Assembly: GCF_004798865.1 (NCBI RefSeq) | Contig: NW_025335440.1 | Span: 5,025,981 to 5,089,980, forward strand | Direction of reading: 5' to 3' | From: Varanus komodoensis | Lineage: Eukaryota; Chordata; Lepidosauria; Squamata; Varanidae | DNA: 64,000 nucleotides | Part shown: positions 1 to 14,000 of the stretch, piece after piece | Layout of the letters: each line of letters opens with the position of its first letter | Numbering within the stretch: position 1 is the first letter of the stretch | Notes under the pieces: model-generated | Told to the model about the DNA's origin: nothing | The model's database searches: none | The model's input: the letters and a program-made list of their open reading frames with translations, nothing else | Translations under genes and position numbers: made by a program

Positions 1-1100
1 TCACATCCTGCATGTACCAGAATACATTCACTTGAGCATTTGAGTTTTTTCACTAGAACTGAAGCTGGACTCTTTCGGAAGAGAGTGTCTTTTATGCTCA
101 CGCATTCCTCCATCACCAGAAGCCCTTCATGAATGCAGATTCGGTTTTCTGAGCTCCAGTCCTAACGCACCAGAGCAGTGTGCTGGCTGTTTGCCTGCAC
201 AATGGAATTCACCGGCCTCAGCCCAGGAACAGGCCCAAGGAGAGGTCCTTCACACTGTTAACTGGTTGACAAAACCAATTATCAGCCACACTGCTGCAGT
301 GCTTGGGGCTTAATGCAAACCTTTATCTGCTATTTTAGCCTAAATCTCTTACTGGCAGTAACTAAACCTTAGGCGAAATTTTCATTTTTTTTTTTAATGG
401 GGAGGGAAAAGAGCCAGCACAAAAGCTATGAAGTCACCAAAAGGCCTGGGTCCATCTGAAGAAGCCTACAAGGTTAGGTTAGGATGGGATGGTGGGCAGA
501 CTAGAGTTAGTCCAAAGCAGCAGTTCTTCTGGTGCTGTAGCTGAAAGGGAAGACTGTATCCTGGAAACAGTCTAAAAATGGCTAAACAACTGATTCAAAG
601 GCTTCTCTTGGCTCGAAGCGGCCTACAGGTGAGCTTAATAAGGACCACAACCTTCTTGAGCAACTTGGCATTAACTTTATTCTATCTTCAGTATACTTTT
701 AAGTACATAAGAAAGTTTATTTCCACAAGCCTCAGAAGAGAAGGACAAGAGTCACAGGACAGTCTCCAAAGAAAAATTGCATATCTTCTGTTGAGTTTCA
801 TTTTAGTGGAAAAACACATGTGGCAAAGGGGGAAATAAGATATGCTGAGACACTACTGGATGCACCCACAGCTCCCTTTGGGCCAGTGCAGAACCTTGCC
901 TTGGCACAACCGTTGCAGCACGTTGCAAACACCGGACTTTCTGTGGACAGGAAGAAGCCGAGTGAAGGCGAAGGAATGGCCAGAGGAAGAAAGTCTTCCT
1001 GCCTCTACAGTGTAGATAAACTCTGATGAAAGAATGACAGAATCGACCGTGATGAGCTTGTGCTTACAAATAATTAAATACTGGTCTTGGAATGGTGAAC
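1..1100 (+). other. Possible 3'UTR end of a convergent gene (PPT1 by synteny)
   Basis: No coding exon is recognisable here. In human, PPT1 lies tail-to-tail with CAP1 and the two 3' ends nearly touch. The plus strand has an ATTAAA poly(A) signal variant at 1073-1078 followed by a TGGT-rich stretch, which fits a transcript ending near 1095. PPT1 identity rests on synteny alone, because no PPT1 protein sequence is visible. Confidence 0.3.
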
Positions 1101-1539
1101 TACCCCTCCCTCGAAAAGAGGGATGGCTTCCAAGAAAAAAAACTGCCCTGGAAGACTGAACAGTGTTCAGTTGCTCAGAAAAAGGACCCTTTGGGTATAA
1201 ACTTTCCCTTTAGAGGAAGGCTTGAGTGGGAGTGAGCGAGCAGCGGTGTTCTAGCTTCTTGCGAAGTGAGGGGGGGTCTGTTCTGTGGTTGTATTGTGGC
1301 ACCTGTAACCAAGAGATCCCCCCGCCCAACATCATGGCACAACACAGAATTTCACACAGAGCACAAAGGGAGGGGGGATAATTGGGAGAAGGAGGAATGC
1401 TACACATCCCAGTCTGCAGCCTTTGGTCCAACAAAGCCATTCCCAGAACCTTTCAGCACCCCCGGTTAGATTAGCAGAATCCCTTGTACTTCCCCAAACC
1501 ACACCTGCTGGGAACACGTTCACACACACATCACTGGGG

Positions 1540-1924
1540 ACTCTAGACCCTGATACTTGCTTTATTCCAAGAGGGAGAGTGTTCCCTGCGTAAAGGATAG
1601 GGAACAACACCTGGAAGCCAGGCACAGGCACCAGCTCCAGTCAGCGCAGAAAGGCCGGGAAAAAGCTGATTGACGATGGGGTTGCCTCCCACCAGAACGC
1701 CACACCTTCCTGCTGATCAACAGAGAAGCGAAGGATCCTGCCGCCCTGCCCCAAATCCCAGCCTGAGGTATTTTCAGTGAAGGCAGGCAGGCAAGTCTCT
1801 CGGGGAGAAGACAGAAGCAGATTGAGAGTGGGAAAAGGTACAGCAAATCTAAAAATCATCCCCAAAGAAGCACGTTGGTCCCACAGCAAGTGGGGCAAGG
1901 GGAGGCGTCTCGTGCCAGGTGAGT
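1540..1924 (-). terminator. CAP1: CAP1 3'UTR and polyadenylation site
   Basis: Past the CAP1 stop the minus strand carries no coding exon. A canonical AATAAA reads at 1561-1566 and is followed within about 30-55 bases by a GT-rich stretch (TGTGTGTG) at about 1505-1535, the usual downstream element. Cleavage is therefore predicted near 1540-1548, giving a 3'UTR of about 380 nt. A longer isoform cannot be excluded without RNA data. Confidence 0.7.
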
Positions 1925-2008
1925 TTATCCAGCTATTTCCGTCACTGTGGTGACTAACTTCTTCCCGTTCCACACCGTCTTGAACTGTTCGGGGATGGGA
2001 AACTCGGT
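1925..2008 (-). CDS. CAP1: CAP1 exon 13, C-terminus and stop codon
   Basis: This exon encodes [20 protein letters not shown] then TVTEIAG and TAA (plus 1925-1927). The C-terminal strand is domain-swapped in CAP dimers. The acceptor is gttccccag. The 3'UTR follows directly. Confidence 0.96.
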   Translation of the reverse strand, partial: TEFPIPEQFKTVWNGKKLVTTVTEIAG

Positions 2009-5000
2009 CTGGGGAACAAAATGCTGAGGTCAGTGCTGCTTTCAGGGAGGTCCCTGGAGTATCTGCGGCGGCTCTGCCACCTCAACACCGGAGGCTGCCC
2101 TTTACAAATTCTGAACCACAGCCAGAAGCATCGTGCCACACTGGATCAGGACCTCCCTTAAGCACATGAAGCTGCCTCCCCACAGGGCCAGGAGGTCCTG
2201 GGAAGACCACCACGAAGGCACCAAAGCTGCTTTCCCCGACCCCTCTGCTTAGTGGCCTGCCGTCGGGGAACATGCGGGTTCCCCTCAAGATGCGATGGCT
2301 GAACGAGTGAGAAATGCGCACAGCAGCAGCGGCCCCATGCAGGGTCACCTGAGTGACTGGGGTTTCATGCCCACTGGGGCAGCCTCTTCCAAACTGGTAT
2401 ACTCCAGGGGTACACCATGCTGGCTGGGAACTGTAGCCCCCCCCCCCCATCTCTCACTCTCACACAGCACCAGGCTGGGAAAGGCCGATTTCGGCCGTTT
2501 CAGGCTTGGCCCCTTGATTTCCACTGCTGCACTCCTGAGATGTGACAGAGTGAGGCCAATCCCTGCCCTGACAGTTCACTGGCCAGGTGAGTGTCTTCAG
2601 GCAGCAGGGCTCCCCAGCCCCACTTCTGCTTCAAGCAAGGACTGCTGCCGTTTCCCCCTTGCTGCCAATCCCAAGTCCACCAGCCAAAGTGACTCCCCCC
2701 AGTGGCCACAGAGAGAGACTTACAAAGTCACCGCTGCCCGTGGGGACAAGGACGTTCATCTCCGAAGACTTGGCACTGACGATTTCACAGTCTAAGGAGC
2801 TCTTGCTCAGGTAGACATGACAACCATCAGTCTTGTTGATGGACATGGTTGGCACTTTACCCATTACCTGGCAGGAAAAGCAAAGCTGTCAAGTGGTTGC
2901 CGCCGCCTCGGATACAAGCATGTTCTGGTAGCATCCCTACGGCATGACACTCGCGGAAGCATCAACTCGTAGAAAGGAGACCACGGAAGGTCCACCAACT
3001 CACACCAGCACTTGGAGATGTTAAGCAGCCAGTTTTGAGAGGACACAGTCATTTTGTCCACTCCCAGGCACAATTAAGTACTGTTTACACTCCACCTTTC
3101 TTCCTTTTGCAAGGAGCCAAGGCGGCTTGCAAGGTTCTCCCCTGCTCCATTTGTGCAATTTGAGAGGCAGAACAGGCTGAGAGTTCATTACTGGCTGTAC
3201 TCATGCAGTGAGCTCCCCCAGGCTCAAGTCCCCCATGCGAAATGACACATCACCCTGGCCTAATGCACTGGTTGCCATCTTTAAAGCTTTACACAGCCGG
3301 CTCCGACGGATGGCGTGGCCCCACACAAACCAGCCTGGACCCAAGTGCAACTCTGAAGGAGCTTGTCCGGTTCTCTCCACCGCACAAGGTGAGGCAGAGA
3401 ATTTCTCAGAGCTGCTTGTGTGGTGGCCAGCCCTTCTTCAGAATGCCTTTCCCACCTGTTGTCAATTTTGCCTTTCCAGGCCAGGTAGAGAGGTTTTTTT
3501 TAAATTTTCCCAGGCTTTGTAGTTATTGCTTCCATGTTTTATCATGCAGATTCTGGTTTTAGATTTCTGTCCACCGCTGTCAATATTCTGCAATATGTAT
3601 TTCCAATTTAGATGCTAGCTCAACTGTGCCACTTATAACAGTCCAGCTTCTTCTGCATGTCAGCCCTGAACCGCTCCTGATGGCTCAGCTGGCTAGCAAC
3701 CACTGAATAGCACTCCAAGACTTCTAGAAGGTGCTGGGAGCCCTTCAGGACAGAGAGCAGCAAAAATTATAGTAAGTGCTTCAAGAATCAAGACTGAACT
3801 CCATCTCAAGAACCTTGAGGCCTGCAGCCAAAGCTTCTGCCATTCAGAAAAAACGGGGGCGCAAAGCAGCTGCAATGCTGAAAGGAAGGAAGCAAGGCCT
3901 GTGCACTTACCTGAACCTTAACATTCCTGCTGTTGATGATGTCAACAATGCCGACCACGTCGTCAAACACCAGGCCCAGCTGCTTGCAGCTATCTGCAGG
4001 GGAACAAGCAAGAGTAACGGCACGTGAGGGATAATTCTGGGCCAGGATTACCTTGCAGCTCATGGTGGCCATAACGGGGTCAGCTTTGCCTTGGCTCAGC
4101 CACTGACTACCGGCTTGGGCCAGTCCATGTTACAGCTGCCTGCCTTGACCCCCAGTTGAAAAATTGAAGCCACATTCGGGAAAGGTAAAACTAAGGAGAC
4201 AAGCCAATGTGGAATCTGGCCCACTTAGTCCAGTAGTATTTCAGGTATGCGTGGGTGAACTTAATCATGTACATGCGCTTACTGTCACACACCAGGAGTG
4301 TACATGAGGGTCAGGAACACAGTTCTATAGCATGTGAATTAGCCCTGAAAGCCAACCTGGCATGGCTCAGTTGACCACCTGGCTACCTGAGCAGGTGCAG
4401 TTGCTACCCACCCCAGGAAAAGCAGCTTACAGGGCTGGCTTCAGAAATTAATCTTTTGATATCAGGCTCATATTCCAACAGCTCCAGACTCAAGGGAGAA
4501 TATTTAGACATGCGGCTCATTTTAACTCCCTCTCCACAAGGCCTGGGCTTAACCTTTAATCCCCAACTCCAGCAGTGCCTGCTCTCCTCTCGAAGCGGGA
4601 ACTCTGCTCCCGGGAAGCCCTTCAGACCCTCCTCGCCCCTCTGCCCACGGCAAACAGCGAGCTTCCTTGAGGCAGAGAGCTGCCTTTGTCCAAAGACTCT
4701 AGGAACCAAGCATAGCAGCAGTGCTGTATGAAGGCGAGCTTCCTCAACCTCCTCCCCAAGTGCAAAGAACGTAAGGAGATTTGACTCTGGATGTCCAAGC
4801 CAAGATTCACTAATATTCGGAAAGGGGTGCTAGGTGTTTCTGGAAGTGGTTCATCCGCCGCTTGCGATCCCCTCTCTGGCCAAGAGCATCAGTGAACACT
4901 CAAGGAGGAGGAACAGCTCGCTCTGCGAGACGAACTAGCAGCATAAGCAGGACTTTTTTGCTGCTGAAGCAGGCATATGAAAGAAAGACGGGCCCACTGC

Positions 5001-8000
5001 ACTGCGTAGGAAGATTTTACGTAGACATTCCAACCAGGGCCCTTCAGTTGTGTAACTCTCATCTTTCCCACTGACAGTAGTGATTGTACTAGAAGTCACC
5101 CAGCTAGAAGAAACTGACAGAGTATCCTATTTTTGGCTTCTGGTTCCCCCTTTTGGACTTCTCCGAGGTGGTATCAGAGTGGGGCCCCCAAATGAGGCCA
5201 ACTACCTCCACCCTGCATGTCCATGGGCATTTGCTGAAAGACGGGGGCACAAACTTCCTATGATCTGCTCCATCTGAGCCCCCTGGATTAGCTGGGGTTT
5301 TGCTCCCATGCGCTTCACTGCTTCCTGCCTCCTCACTTTGAACTGGGGGGTGGGGCGCTGCCTGAAACCAAATGCCCTCCCCTCCCCTGTCCATATATCC
5401 TTTTTTACAAATAGGTGCTCTTTGGAAGGCAGGGTCCTTTAATGACAGGTATAGGCAGGGATTCCAGAGCATATGTAAATTAGCATATGCTAATGTGTGC
5501 ATTTTTAATCCTATGGGCCCCAGGCAGTGCCCCCTTTCATTCTGGTGCTGCCCCTCTGTTCCAGCTCCACACTTGCTTAGCTCCAGCAATGTTACCATGC
5601 CAGGCGTCCCAGGAGCATCTTTTGCCCCCCGGCCATCTCCATTCCACCCCTTCTCCTCAAAAAACTCCCAGGGGTGACAAATGCTTGGTGCATCAGGAGG
5701 TTTCAAGCAGGGAGGCTGCTGGAACCTGCCCCCTCCCTGCTTTACATGCAGGCCCAGCAAGTGGGAACCTACCCAGCGTGATGGAGTTGATCTTGCCCTT
5801 GATGTGGAGCGTGCTGTTCATGCACTTGTAGACGTAGACCACCTGCTTCAGCTCTGTCTCGCTGATCACCAGATTGGAAGCGTCCTCTTGGTTCTCCTAG
5901 AGAAAGGAATGAAGGAAGGGTGGCTCAGTCTGGGTACGGCCCCCTTCCACAGGAATGCTCGGAGCTGCAGGCCCATCTGAAGATGCGGCTGCAATGTGCT
6001 GAGAAGAGTGTCTGGACCAAGCTGTGCTTGCCCGGCTTCAACAATTATGACGTTGCTATTAACACTGCAGATTCGGTTTGAGACGCTCTTCCAACGTTCT
6101 GCCTGTGTTGGCACGCAGGCACCCTCTCAAAACAGCACTTGTTCTGACGCAAGGCTCTGCCAAGCGCAGATCTTGCCCTTTCACAGCGCCATGAAGGTTC
6201 CTTAAGAACTTCCGGTTTCTTTCAGATCAACCGTTCCAGTCAAGCAGAGCCACAAGGCAGAGGGAGTCAACCTGTCCACCGCATCCAAGTGTGCACGGAC
6301 CCCGAGGCTGAGACAGCTTTGCTGCACCTGTGTCCTTGTGCCTGCCTGCTGTACCGGGAAGGCAGGAGACCGTCACCTGACCTGTGGACTGATTCCAGCC
6401 CCCAAAGGGAGACATACGGAGGCCTGGAGGGTCTGTCCTACTTTAGGTCAGAGCATGGTAAAAAGCAGCTTTGTGCTCCATTTGGCCTCTAAGAAAGTGC
6501 ATTAGGATCTGGATTCTAACAGATGTCCAGACACACTCAGCCCACCTTGAGTGAACAAGAGCCTCAAGCAAAGCCTCAATGAGGGAAGACTAGCCAAGCC
6601 TGAAGCACATTTAAGTCCCAGTTTATAGCTCATCACTTAGTTCCAACCCTGAAAATACAATCCTCCTTCACTCCCTGTCCCCTGTACATCTTATGTCTTT
6701 TCATTTTGTAACCTGATGGCAAAATGTAACCTGTAACCTCTCTCTCACTAGTATGAGCTACTTTGGGAGAAAATAACTGAAAAGCAGACAAAAAATGGAG
6801 TCTGTAAATCAAGCTTAAGTAAAATCTAGGAAGAGCAGGATAATGCATACAGCTACGTGCAGACTTACTTCGCATCAAGAAAGATTTTGCATCCCTTATT
6901 TCCTGTCAAGAGAAGTGCCTTTTTGTTGCATGTGTGTTGTGAAAAGGCCTGGATTGTTCTAGCCCTTGTACAAGCAGCTGGAGAACAGAACGGCCTGCTG
7001 AGAGTGCCGAAGTCAGCCACCCACAGAGGAGAGGATGCCAGGAAAGAGGGACAGCGGAGCACGTTCCGCGCTACGAAAGTGGGACTGCACTATCTGTTCA
7101 TATCATGCAAGCTGAGAATTCCACTCATGGCAGGCAGGGCCGAGGCACTGCACACGTCCCAAGCACCGGCAGTCTTTCACCCATACCCTTCTGACTTCCA
7201 GCATGTCGAACCAGTCAGTCTGAGGGCCAAATTACATTTCAGAAAAGCCCACGAGTCTGCATTCTAATAGTGGCTGGGGTGCGAGGCAAAAGGGAAGATG
7301 GCCAAAATACTAAAAATGTCAGGAGATCGCAGCTTGCATGGCCAAGAACGAGGCCCTAGAATTGTGGGGTGGGGCACACAAAAAGCCAGCTCGTCCGCGA
7401 CCTGGGAGGGGGCATGGCCACCTGAGCAACCCCAGAGGACTGGGTCAGGACCTTTATCTATGGTTCTGCCCCTGCGATAAGGTGCTCCTTACCTACCTTT
7501 GAAACCTATTTCAGCCACCACAAAGGCTCAGGCCTTTCCCTTTCTCTCGGTGGGTTGCTCAGGAAGGTGACATCTCCAGGCTGTGCCGCATCCCTGTCTT
7601 TTCTGCACTTACATGATACAGATGCTGCCACAGGGAAGGTGCTGGGAGAGCAGCAGTCCTGTGAAGACTCGGCCGGCTAATCTTTGCTGCTTTGGAAAAC
7701 AACTAGGGGCACGTGGGCAGCTGCAAACAGGGTCCCCCCGTCCCCAGGCAACACTCACCACTCTCCATTTCTTCCCTTCAAGCTCCAGCACAGGAGGGTC
7801 TTTCTTTGGGGGAAGCTTTTGGGAGGGGTTCAGAGCACAGGCAGGCTTTGGCGCGGTGAAGGGCTTGGGTCCTGCCCGCATTGCACCTTGGTTCTTCAGT
7901 GAGGGGTTCTTGTGGGTCTTCATGTCGTCGGACACGTGCTTCAGGCCTAGGAAGGAAGCCGTCGTTCACTCCCACCTTGAGGGGTCACCAGCTTTAGCGA

Positions 8001-11000
8001 CCGAGAGGCACGGCCACTCATTTGCTCCCCCACCATCCCTACACGAGTGGGGCTGCGGCGACTCCCCTTTGGGGTGCACTGCAGTGTCCCAGGGGCCCTG
8101 AGGGCAACTTCTCATGCCAGTCTCCCTTGCTCCAAGTGCCAGGCACCTAATCCTACCTGCACGGTGCAAGACAGCCGAGCACGGCTGTTGGCCCTTGACA
8201 AAGAATCAAGGTCAGACTCACGAGTCCTCTTGCTCCAACTACTTATCGAATTCCTAGAAGAGCAGAGTTGGAAGGGGCCTGCAGGCCATCAAATCCAGCC
8301 CCACTTCAAGACCCCAAGTTAAAGCATCCCTGGCAAATGGCTCCAGTGTGGAGAGCCCACGACCTCCCTGAGTCCTTGGTTCCATCGCCATAGTAGGCTC
8401 ACAGTCAGAAAGCATTTCCTGATGTCCAGCGGAATCTGGATTCCCGCAGCTTGAGCCCGTTATTCTGTGTCCTGCACTTGGGGGTGACTGAGCAGAGATC
8501 CTGGCCCTCCTCTGTGGTGGCCTTTCAAGCACTTGTCGAGTGCCATCGTCTCCCACAGTCTTTCCTTCGCCAGGCTAAGCATGCCCAGTCCTTCCCATTT
8601 CGCCCCACAGAGCTCAGTTTCCAGTCCCCTGATCATTTCTGTTAACCTTTCCCATTCTTCTTAAATTGCCGAGCCCAGAACTAGACACAATACTCCAAGG
8701 AGGCCTAACTAGTGCTGAACAGAAGGGAACAAGTATGTCATATGATCTGGAAGCTGCACTTCTATTAATGCAGCCCAATGTAACATTTGCTTTTCTGAGG
8801 CCACATCCCATCGTTGACTCATATTCAGCTTGTGACCTACAAAAATCCCAAAACCCTTCTTCACTTGCAGTGTGGCTGAGCCCAGTTTCTCCCATCTTGT
8901 GGCTGTGCATAGGACTGTTCCCTTGTCCTATGGAATTGCATTCTGTTGCCTTCAGCCCAGCACTCCAGCCTGTCAAGATCGCCACTGGTGCAAGCCAGAC
9001 CAACACCATTTGTGACTCCATAGACAAAATGAGTCCCCTCTTCCAGTCCAGCATCCACTGGTCCATTTCTATCTTACTTTTACCCAAGAGGTCCAAACAT
9101 GACTTAAATGACTTTTAAAAATAAAGACAAAAATCAACAATGTGCTTGTTGCAATAATACAGTGGAACTAAAACCAAATCCCACACAGGTCAAAGTATTT
9201 CAGACCTCAGAACATGCACCTCTGCAAACATAACCGCTTTACTTCACCAAAATTGGAACTGTGATATTCAAGAAGCACTTCCAAAAAGATCCCCACAAAG
9301 TGAAGGACCACAAGCACAAGCCTGGCTCTGTCCGGTCATCTTCCTTGTTTCCCCAACTGGGCCACGAAGAGCAAAAGGGCTGTTTTCCACCCCTTGCCTC
9401 CCTACAGCATCAGCCCTCAGTCCTTCCTCCGAACCTTCTGTCTCTAAGCAACACACAGAGACAGGGTACCTGCTAGTGGTGAGAGAGAGTGGGGGAGGAG
9501 GGAACCGTTGGTTGAATAAATTAGGGACAGCACCTCTCTAAATATGAGACACCAACAAGGCCTGGTTCTTTAAAAGGTGGTGGGAAATTGTAGTTCCCGT
9601 CCCAAGAGGTTTGCTGGAGCACAGCTGCTATTTCCCTGGCTGTTAACTTTTTCACATACCAGAAGTGATGGCTTCCCCCTGGTTGATCTGAGCAAAAAGA
9701 GCTGAGCGGGACGCAGGGTCAGCTGAACCAGAACTTGAAGGGGCAGAAATTGGAGGGGGTGGGGGGCCAGGGGGAGGGGGTGGGGGGCCACCACGAGGCG
9801 GTGGAGCCCGAGATCCATTTTCCATATCAGTCGGTAGAGGTCCCTGAAGGGAAAGAAAAGAAATAGATAACCCAGGAATGTCAAGAAGAAAAATGATCAA
9901 GCCCAGCGAGCTGTTTAAGATGCCTTGAAGGTTAATGTGCAGTCTATACTCACCGTTTTGCTCCAGGTCAGCCCAGTGGTATGATACTCCTTAATGTACT
10001 CCTGCAGCTGCGTCCAGATACTCAGATAAGCTTTCACCCAATCCACATGTTTCTTATCTCTGGAGAAAGAGGAGCCAGGTAAACTAATTGCTCCAGGTCA
10101 GGGGGATACCTGAAACTCTGGCTGCAAGAGATGCTTAGATCTCCTACCCCCCCTGGTTTGCAGCAGCTTTCTAAGCTGTGTTCAGAGCCTTCTGGCAAAA
10201 ATGCCCAAGATTCTGCCCCAAACCCACTGCTATATTCTGGTTCGCCCATTTCCACGAGATCACCACTTGCGTCTCTGTCATTCTGGTCATCTTTATGGTC
10301 TAATTAGTGGCACCCCATTTTGTAAGAGAACTTTCCTTAAACTTCCTCTAGCTTTTTCAAGTATTCCTCTTTAAAAGTGCAGCCCGCCTTCGCTGGCAAG
10401 TTTAAGAACTCCTGACCTCTAAGAACTGCAAAACGTCCCTTCAAGGGAATGGAAACGCAATGCCACTTGCTGGAGTACAATCTAGCCATTCGGCCAGGAT
10501 CAACTGAAAACCCTTGCCTTCTCGTTCTGCACTGCCAGGACTTTGCTTAATCCATGTGACTTCAGGTTTTTCTGCAACTCTAGGATTTTTTTTTTTTTTT
10601 TCCAAGAAGAAAGCTAAACCTACACATCTTTGTATTCCTTGAGGACCCGGTTGCTATAAAACGTGGCGGCATCTGTCATTTCTTTCACGTAAGGACCTGG
10701 TTTGGGGGCCTAGAAGAAAAGAATACGGATCAGAACATAAGTTCACATTTTAGCCCAGCCCCATCAAAACTGCTCCACATTTATTTGTAAACAGATATCC
10801 TGAATGTTATGGTTTAAAGGTCAGGATATAGAAGGAGAAGGGAAGGTAACCCTGCTATATTTTGAGATTGGAAAATTAAGTGAGAAGGACTGGGTAAGTT
10901 CTCAAGAGATACAGAAAGCAGTAAGTGTATAGGTCAACCAACACTGAATTATTCTATTTTTACTGCCAAAGTTTTCCCCTTGCAAACAATTCTGGGTACT

Positions 11001-14000
11001 TAGAGGAGGAGTTCCCTGTACTTCTCACACAGATCTTCCATTCCCATACTTCCCACAGAAAGGGGATGGTGGTTTGACCAGTGACAAAGGCAAGGTGGGA
11101 GAGTGGGTCACCTCTCATAGACGAATATTGCACAGGTGCAGTGTGTGTGTACACACACTCATTCCAGGGGGTGGGAAGGAGGGGCTCCTTCTAAAACCTA
11201 GGGCATACCAGCATGAGCACCTTCAGCAAATCCAGCTCCCCTTTCAGCGTCAGAAATTCAGAACAACTTTGGACAGAGGGGTGCCATTTTCCTCTTACCA
11301 TAGCGACCCAGCCTAGTGCAGGGATGCTCTCGCTAACTGCCGAGAGGTGATTGAAGAGCTTGCTGCCACGGTTCTTCTCCCGGAAGTTCTGGACCACTTG
11401 GATCTGCTCTGATATCGGCTTCAGCAGGGAGGAGAAGTTGTTCTACAACAGCAAAGTTATGGAAATTGAGCCCGACAATGCATGACTGACGCATGCACAA
11501 CCGTCCGTTCTGCCTCCATGCTGCCTCCTCTCGTGGCGATTCAGACTTCCCCTATTCAGTATGGATCGGAACGGCAAGAGGGAGAAAGCTACGCTCGCCA
11601 CTCTTTTATCCCAGTGAGCTCAGGACTGCACACATCCTTCTCTCAACAATAATCCTTTCCAGTCGATGGAGGCTGTGGGAGAACTACTTGCTTCATGGCA
11701 TGGGGAGGGTCTGATGCTGGGTCTCCCTGGTCCTCGTCCGTTTGGGTCATTCCTAGCGCTAAGCTGAAGCACGCTGGGAGAAGAACCGTCCTGGCACTCA
11801 AGCGGTTCGAGAGGCCAAAGGTCACACAGGGCAAGATGCCTTGCTGCTTCTCCACACCTGCCTGCGCTTACCTTGCACAGGTGGTGGGGCTTCTGCAGGC
11901 AGGGATTTTACAGTGTGCCAGGTATACAACCAAATCCACTCTCTTCAGAGGGCTGCTTATTACAACGCTGCAAGAACTGAGAGCCAGTGTGGTGTGGCGG
12001 TGAAGAGCATGGGACCGGGACTCAGACGACCTGGGTTCTAGTCCCCGCTCAGCCATGGAGCCAACTGGGTGACTTTGGGCCAGTCACAGACTCTCAGCCC
12101 AACCCACCTCACAGGGCTGTTGTTGTGGGGGTAAGATGGAGCAGGAGGAGAAGGATGTAAGCTGCCTTGAGCCCTTTGTAGGAAAAAGGCAGGATATAAA
12201 TTGTGGTGGTGGGGGGGGGAGAACTGCTGGTCTGGACTTCCACGGATCAAGAGCCTTTCAAGAGCAGTGACTTGAGCAAAAATTACCAGGGATGGACTTC
12301 TCTCTCTGGGGAAGAGGATCATTCTTGTACACTATAAATCAGGAGAGGGCACCTTGGGGAACCTGAAAGGTTTGGCCTGCGGCTCCCAGCAGCCCTTGTC
12401 GGCACAGTCAATGCTGAGGAACGCTAGGAGCTGAAGGTCAAACATCTACAGCCCAGCTCCACTCGAGATATATACCCCAGTCTTAAATGTAAGTGATGGC
12501 TGCCTCCCATTTGGATTCACAAAGAAGTGGCTTCATCTCTTGACGTCTAAGATACACCAACCTAATACATGGTGGTATCTATTACAGAAAAAATAAATAG
12601 TATCTAACAGCGTAATCTACTGCAGAACAACCAAAGGGGACTGAGGGCAAGGGCAACATGGTGCCTCAGTCAGCACTGGGGAGGCCCCAGGTGCAAGCCC
12701 CTTTTAGCTGTGAAGCTCAGTGAGTGCCCACAGACCACCCACTGATACCTCTGAGAGGTTATGAAGCTCAAATGATGGCAAGAGAACAGCCGCCTATCGA
12801 GCCCTGAGCAGCACGCGAGACAAGTTGGATATAAATGAAGTTCATCATTTTTATATGCTGCCTTCTGTCAAAATACTCAAGGCCATTAAAGAGAGACCTG
12901 AGACGAGTGGGTGAAGAGGCAATGAGAAGTACCACTAGGTATCTATTCTTATATAATGTCACGGAAGTTGCCTAAGGGGCCCAAATTTTGGGACAATTCT
13001 GGGAGCTGGATCCTGCTACATGGGCCTGAGTAAGCCCCTATATATGTACTGGGCTGCTTCTTGTGGTCCAGCAAATAACAGGGGAGGTGCCACTTTCCCT
13101 GCCAACCCCAAATCCTTCTTCTGGACAGGGCACTACCCTGTTTCCCCAAAAATAAGACCTAACCGGAAAATCTAGCATGATTTTTCTGGATGCTTGTAAT
13201 ATAAGCCCTACCCCAAAAATAAGCCCCACCCCAAAAATAAGCCCCACTTAAGATCGTCAGCCAGACGGATGCATTTAGTACATCCGTTGCAACACAATTT
13301 GGGGTTTGGAGAGATATGACAATGTTCCAGAAGAAGATGGCATGACTATATTTGAATAAATGTAGATTTTGTACATGAAAAAATAAGACATCACCTGAAA
13401 ATATGCCCTAGTGCATCTTCTGGAGCAAAACTTAATATTTAAGACCCGGTCTACACGGTACCACTTAATGATGCATCCCCCACCTGCCCCTCCTCCCCGG
13501 GGCTCACTCCAAATTTAGACTGACATTCTGGGGAGTCTTTAACTTGCTTAGACCTTTCCTTTTTTGTATGGAAGCATCCGCTGGAAAAGGGAATTTGGTC
13601 GTCTGGCCTGGTCCTGCTGCTGCCCTGCTGAAATATGAAGGCTTTTCGACACTTACCGCTGTGGGTTGCTGACACTGCGATGCCATCACGAGGAGAGCTC
13701 TCTCTGTCATCAGCCCTTCCTGGACCATCTCAGCCTGCAACATGACAGACGAAAGCAGAATGCATTAATTGCTGGCATAAATCATGAGATGGCAGAATGC
13801 TGAAAAGGGGCACTGCCTTTACTCGAAGAGAACGGAGTTGTATCTATGTTGTGTAGTCAATCTGGTATTGACTGTCACTACTGAAGGTAGCAGAAGTAAA
13901 AAGAATGCCCTGGTTATATAAAATTTGATGGATAAATACTAATGAAGGCAGCTAGTTAGAAAAGGTGACAAGTCCTCAGTAGGATCACCCTTGTAGTTCA

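Noticed and set aside
3085-3180. L2-like 3' end in a CAP1 intron
   Set aside because: A short stretch (caaggcggcttgcaag) looks L2-like, but too little remains to call it.
5104-5760. 218-codon minus-strand open frame just after CAP1 exon 10
   Set aside because: It is intronic, and CAP1 read-through from exon 10 meets a stop before joining it. No known domain is present.
12345-12465. Possible palindromic miniature element (ggggaacctgaaaggtttgg ... agctgaaggtcaaacatct)
   Set aside because: It is reminiscent of a common reptilian repeat, but no matching second end or flanking duplication could be fixed.
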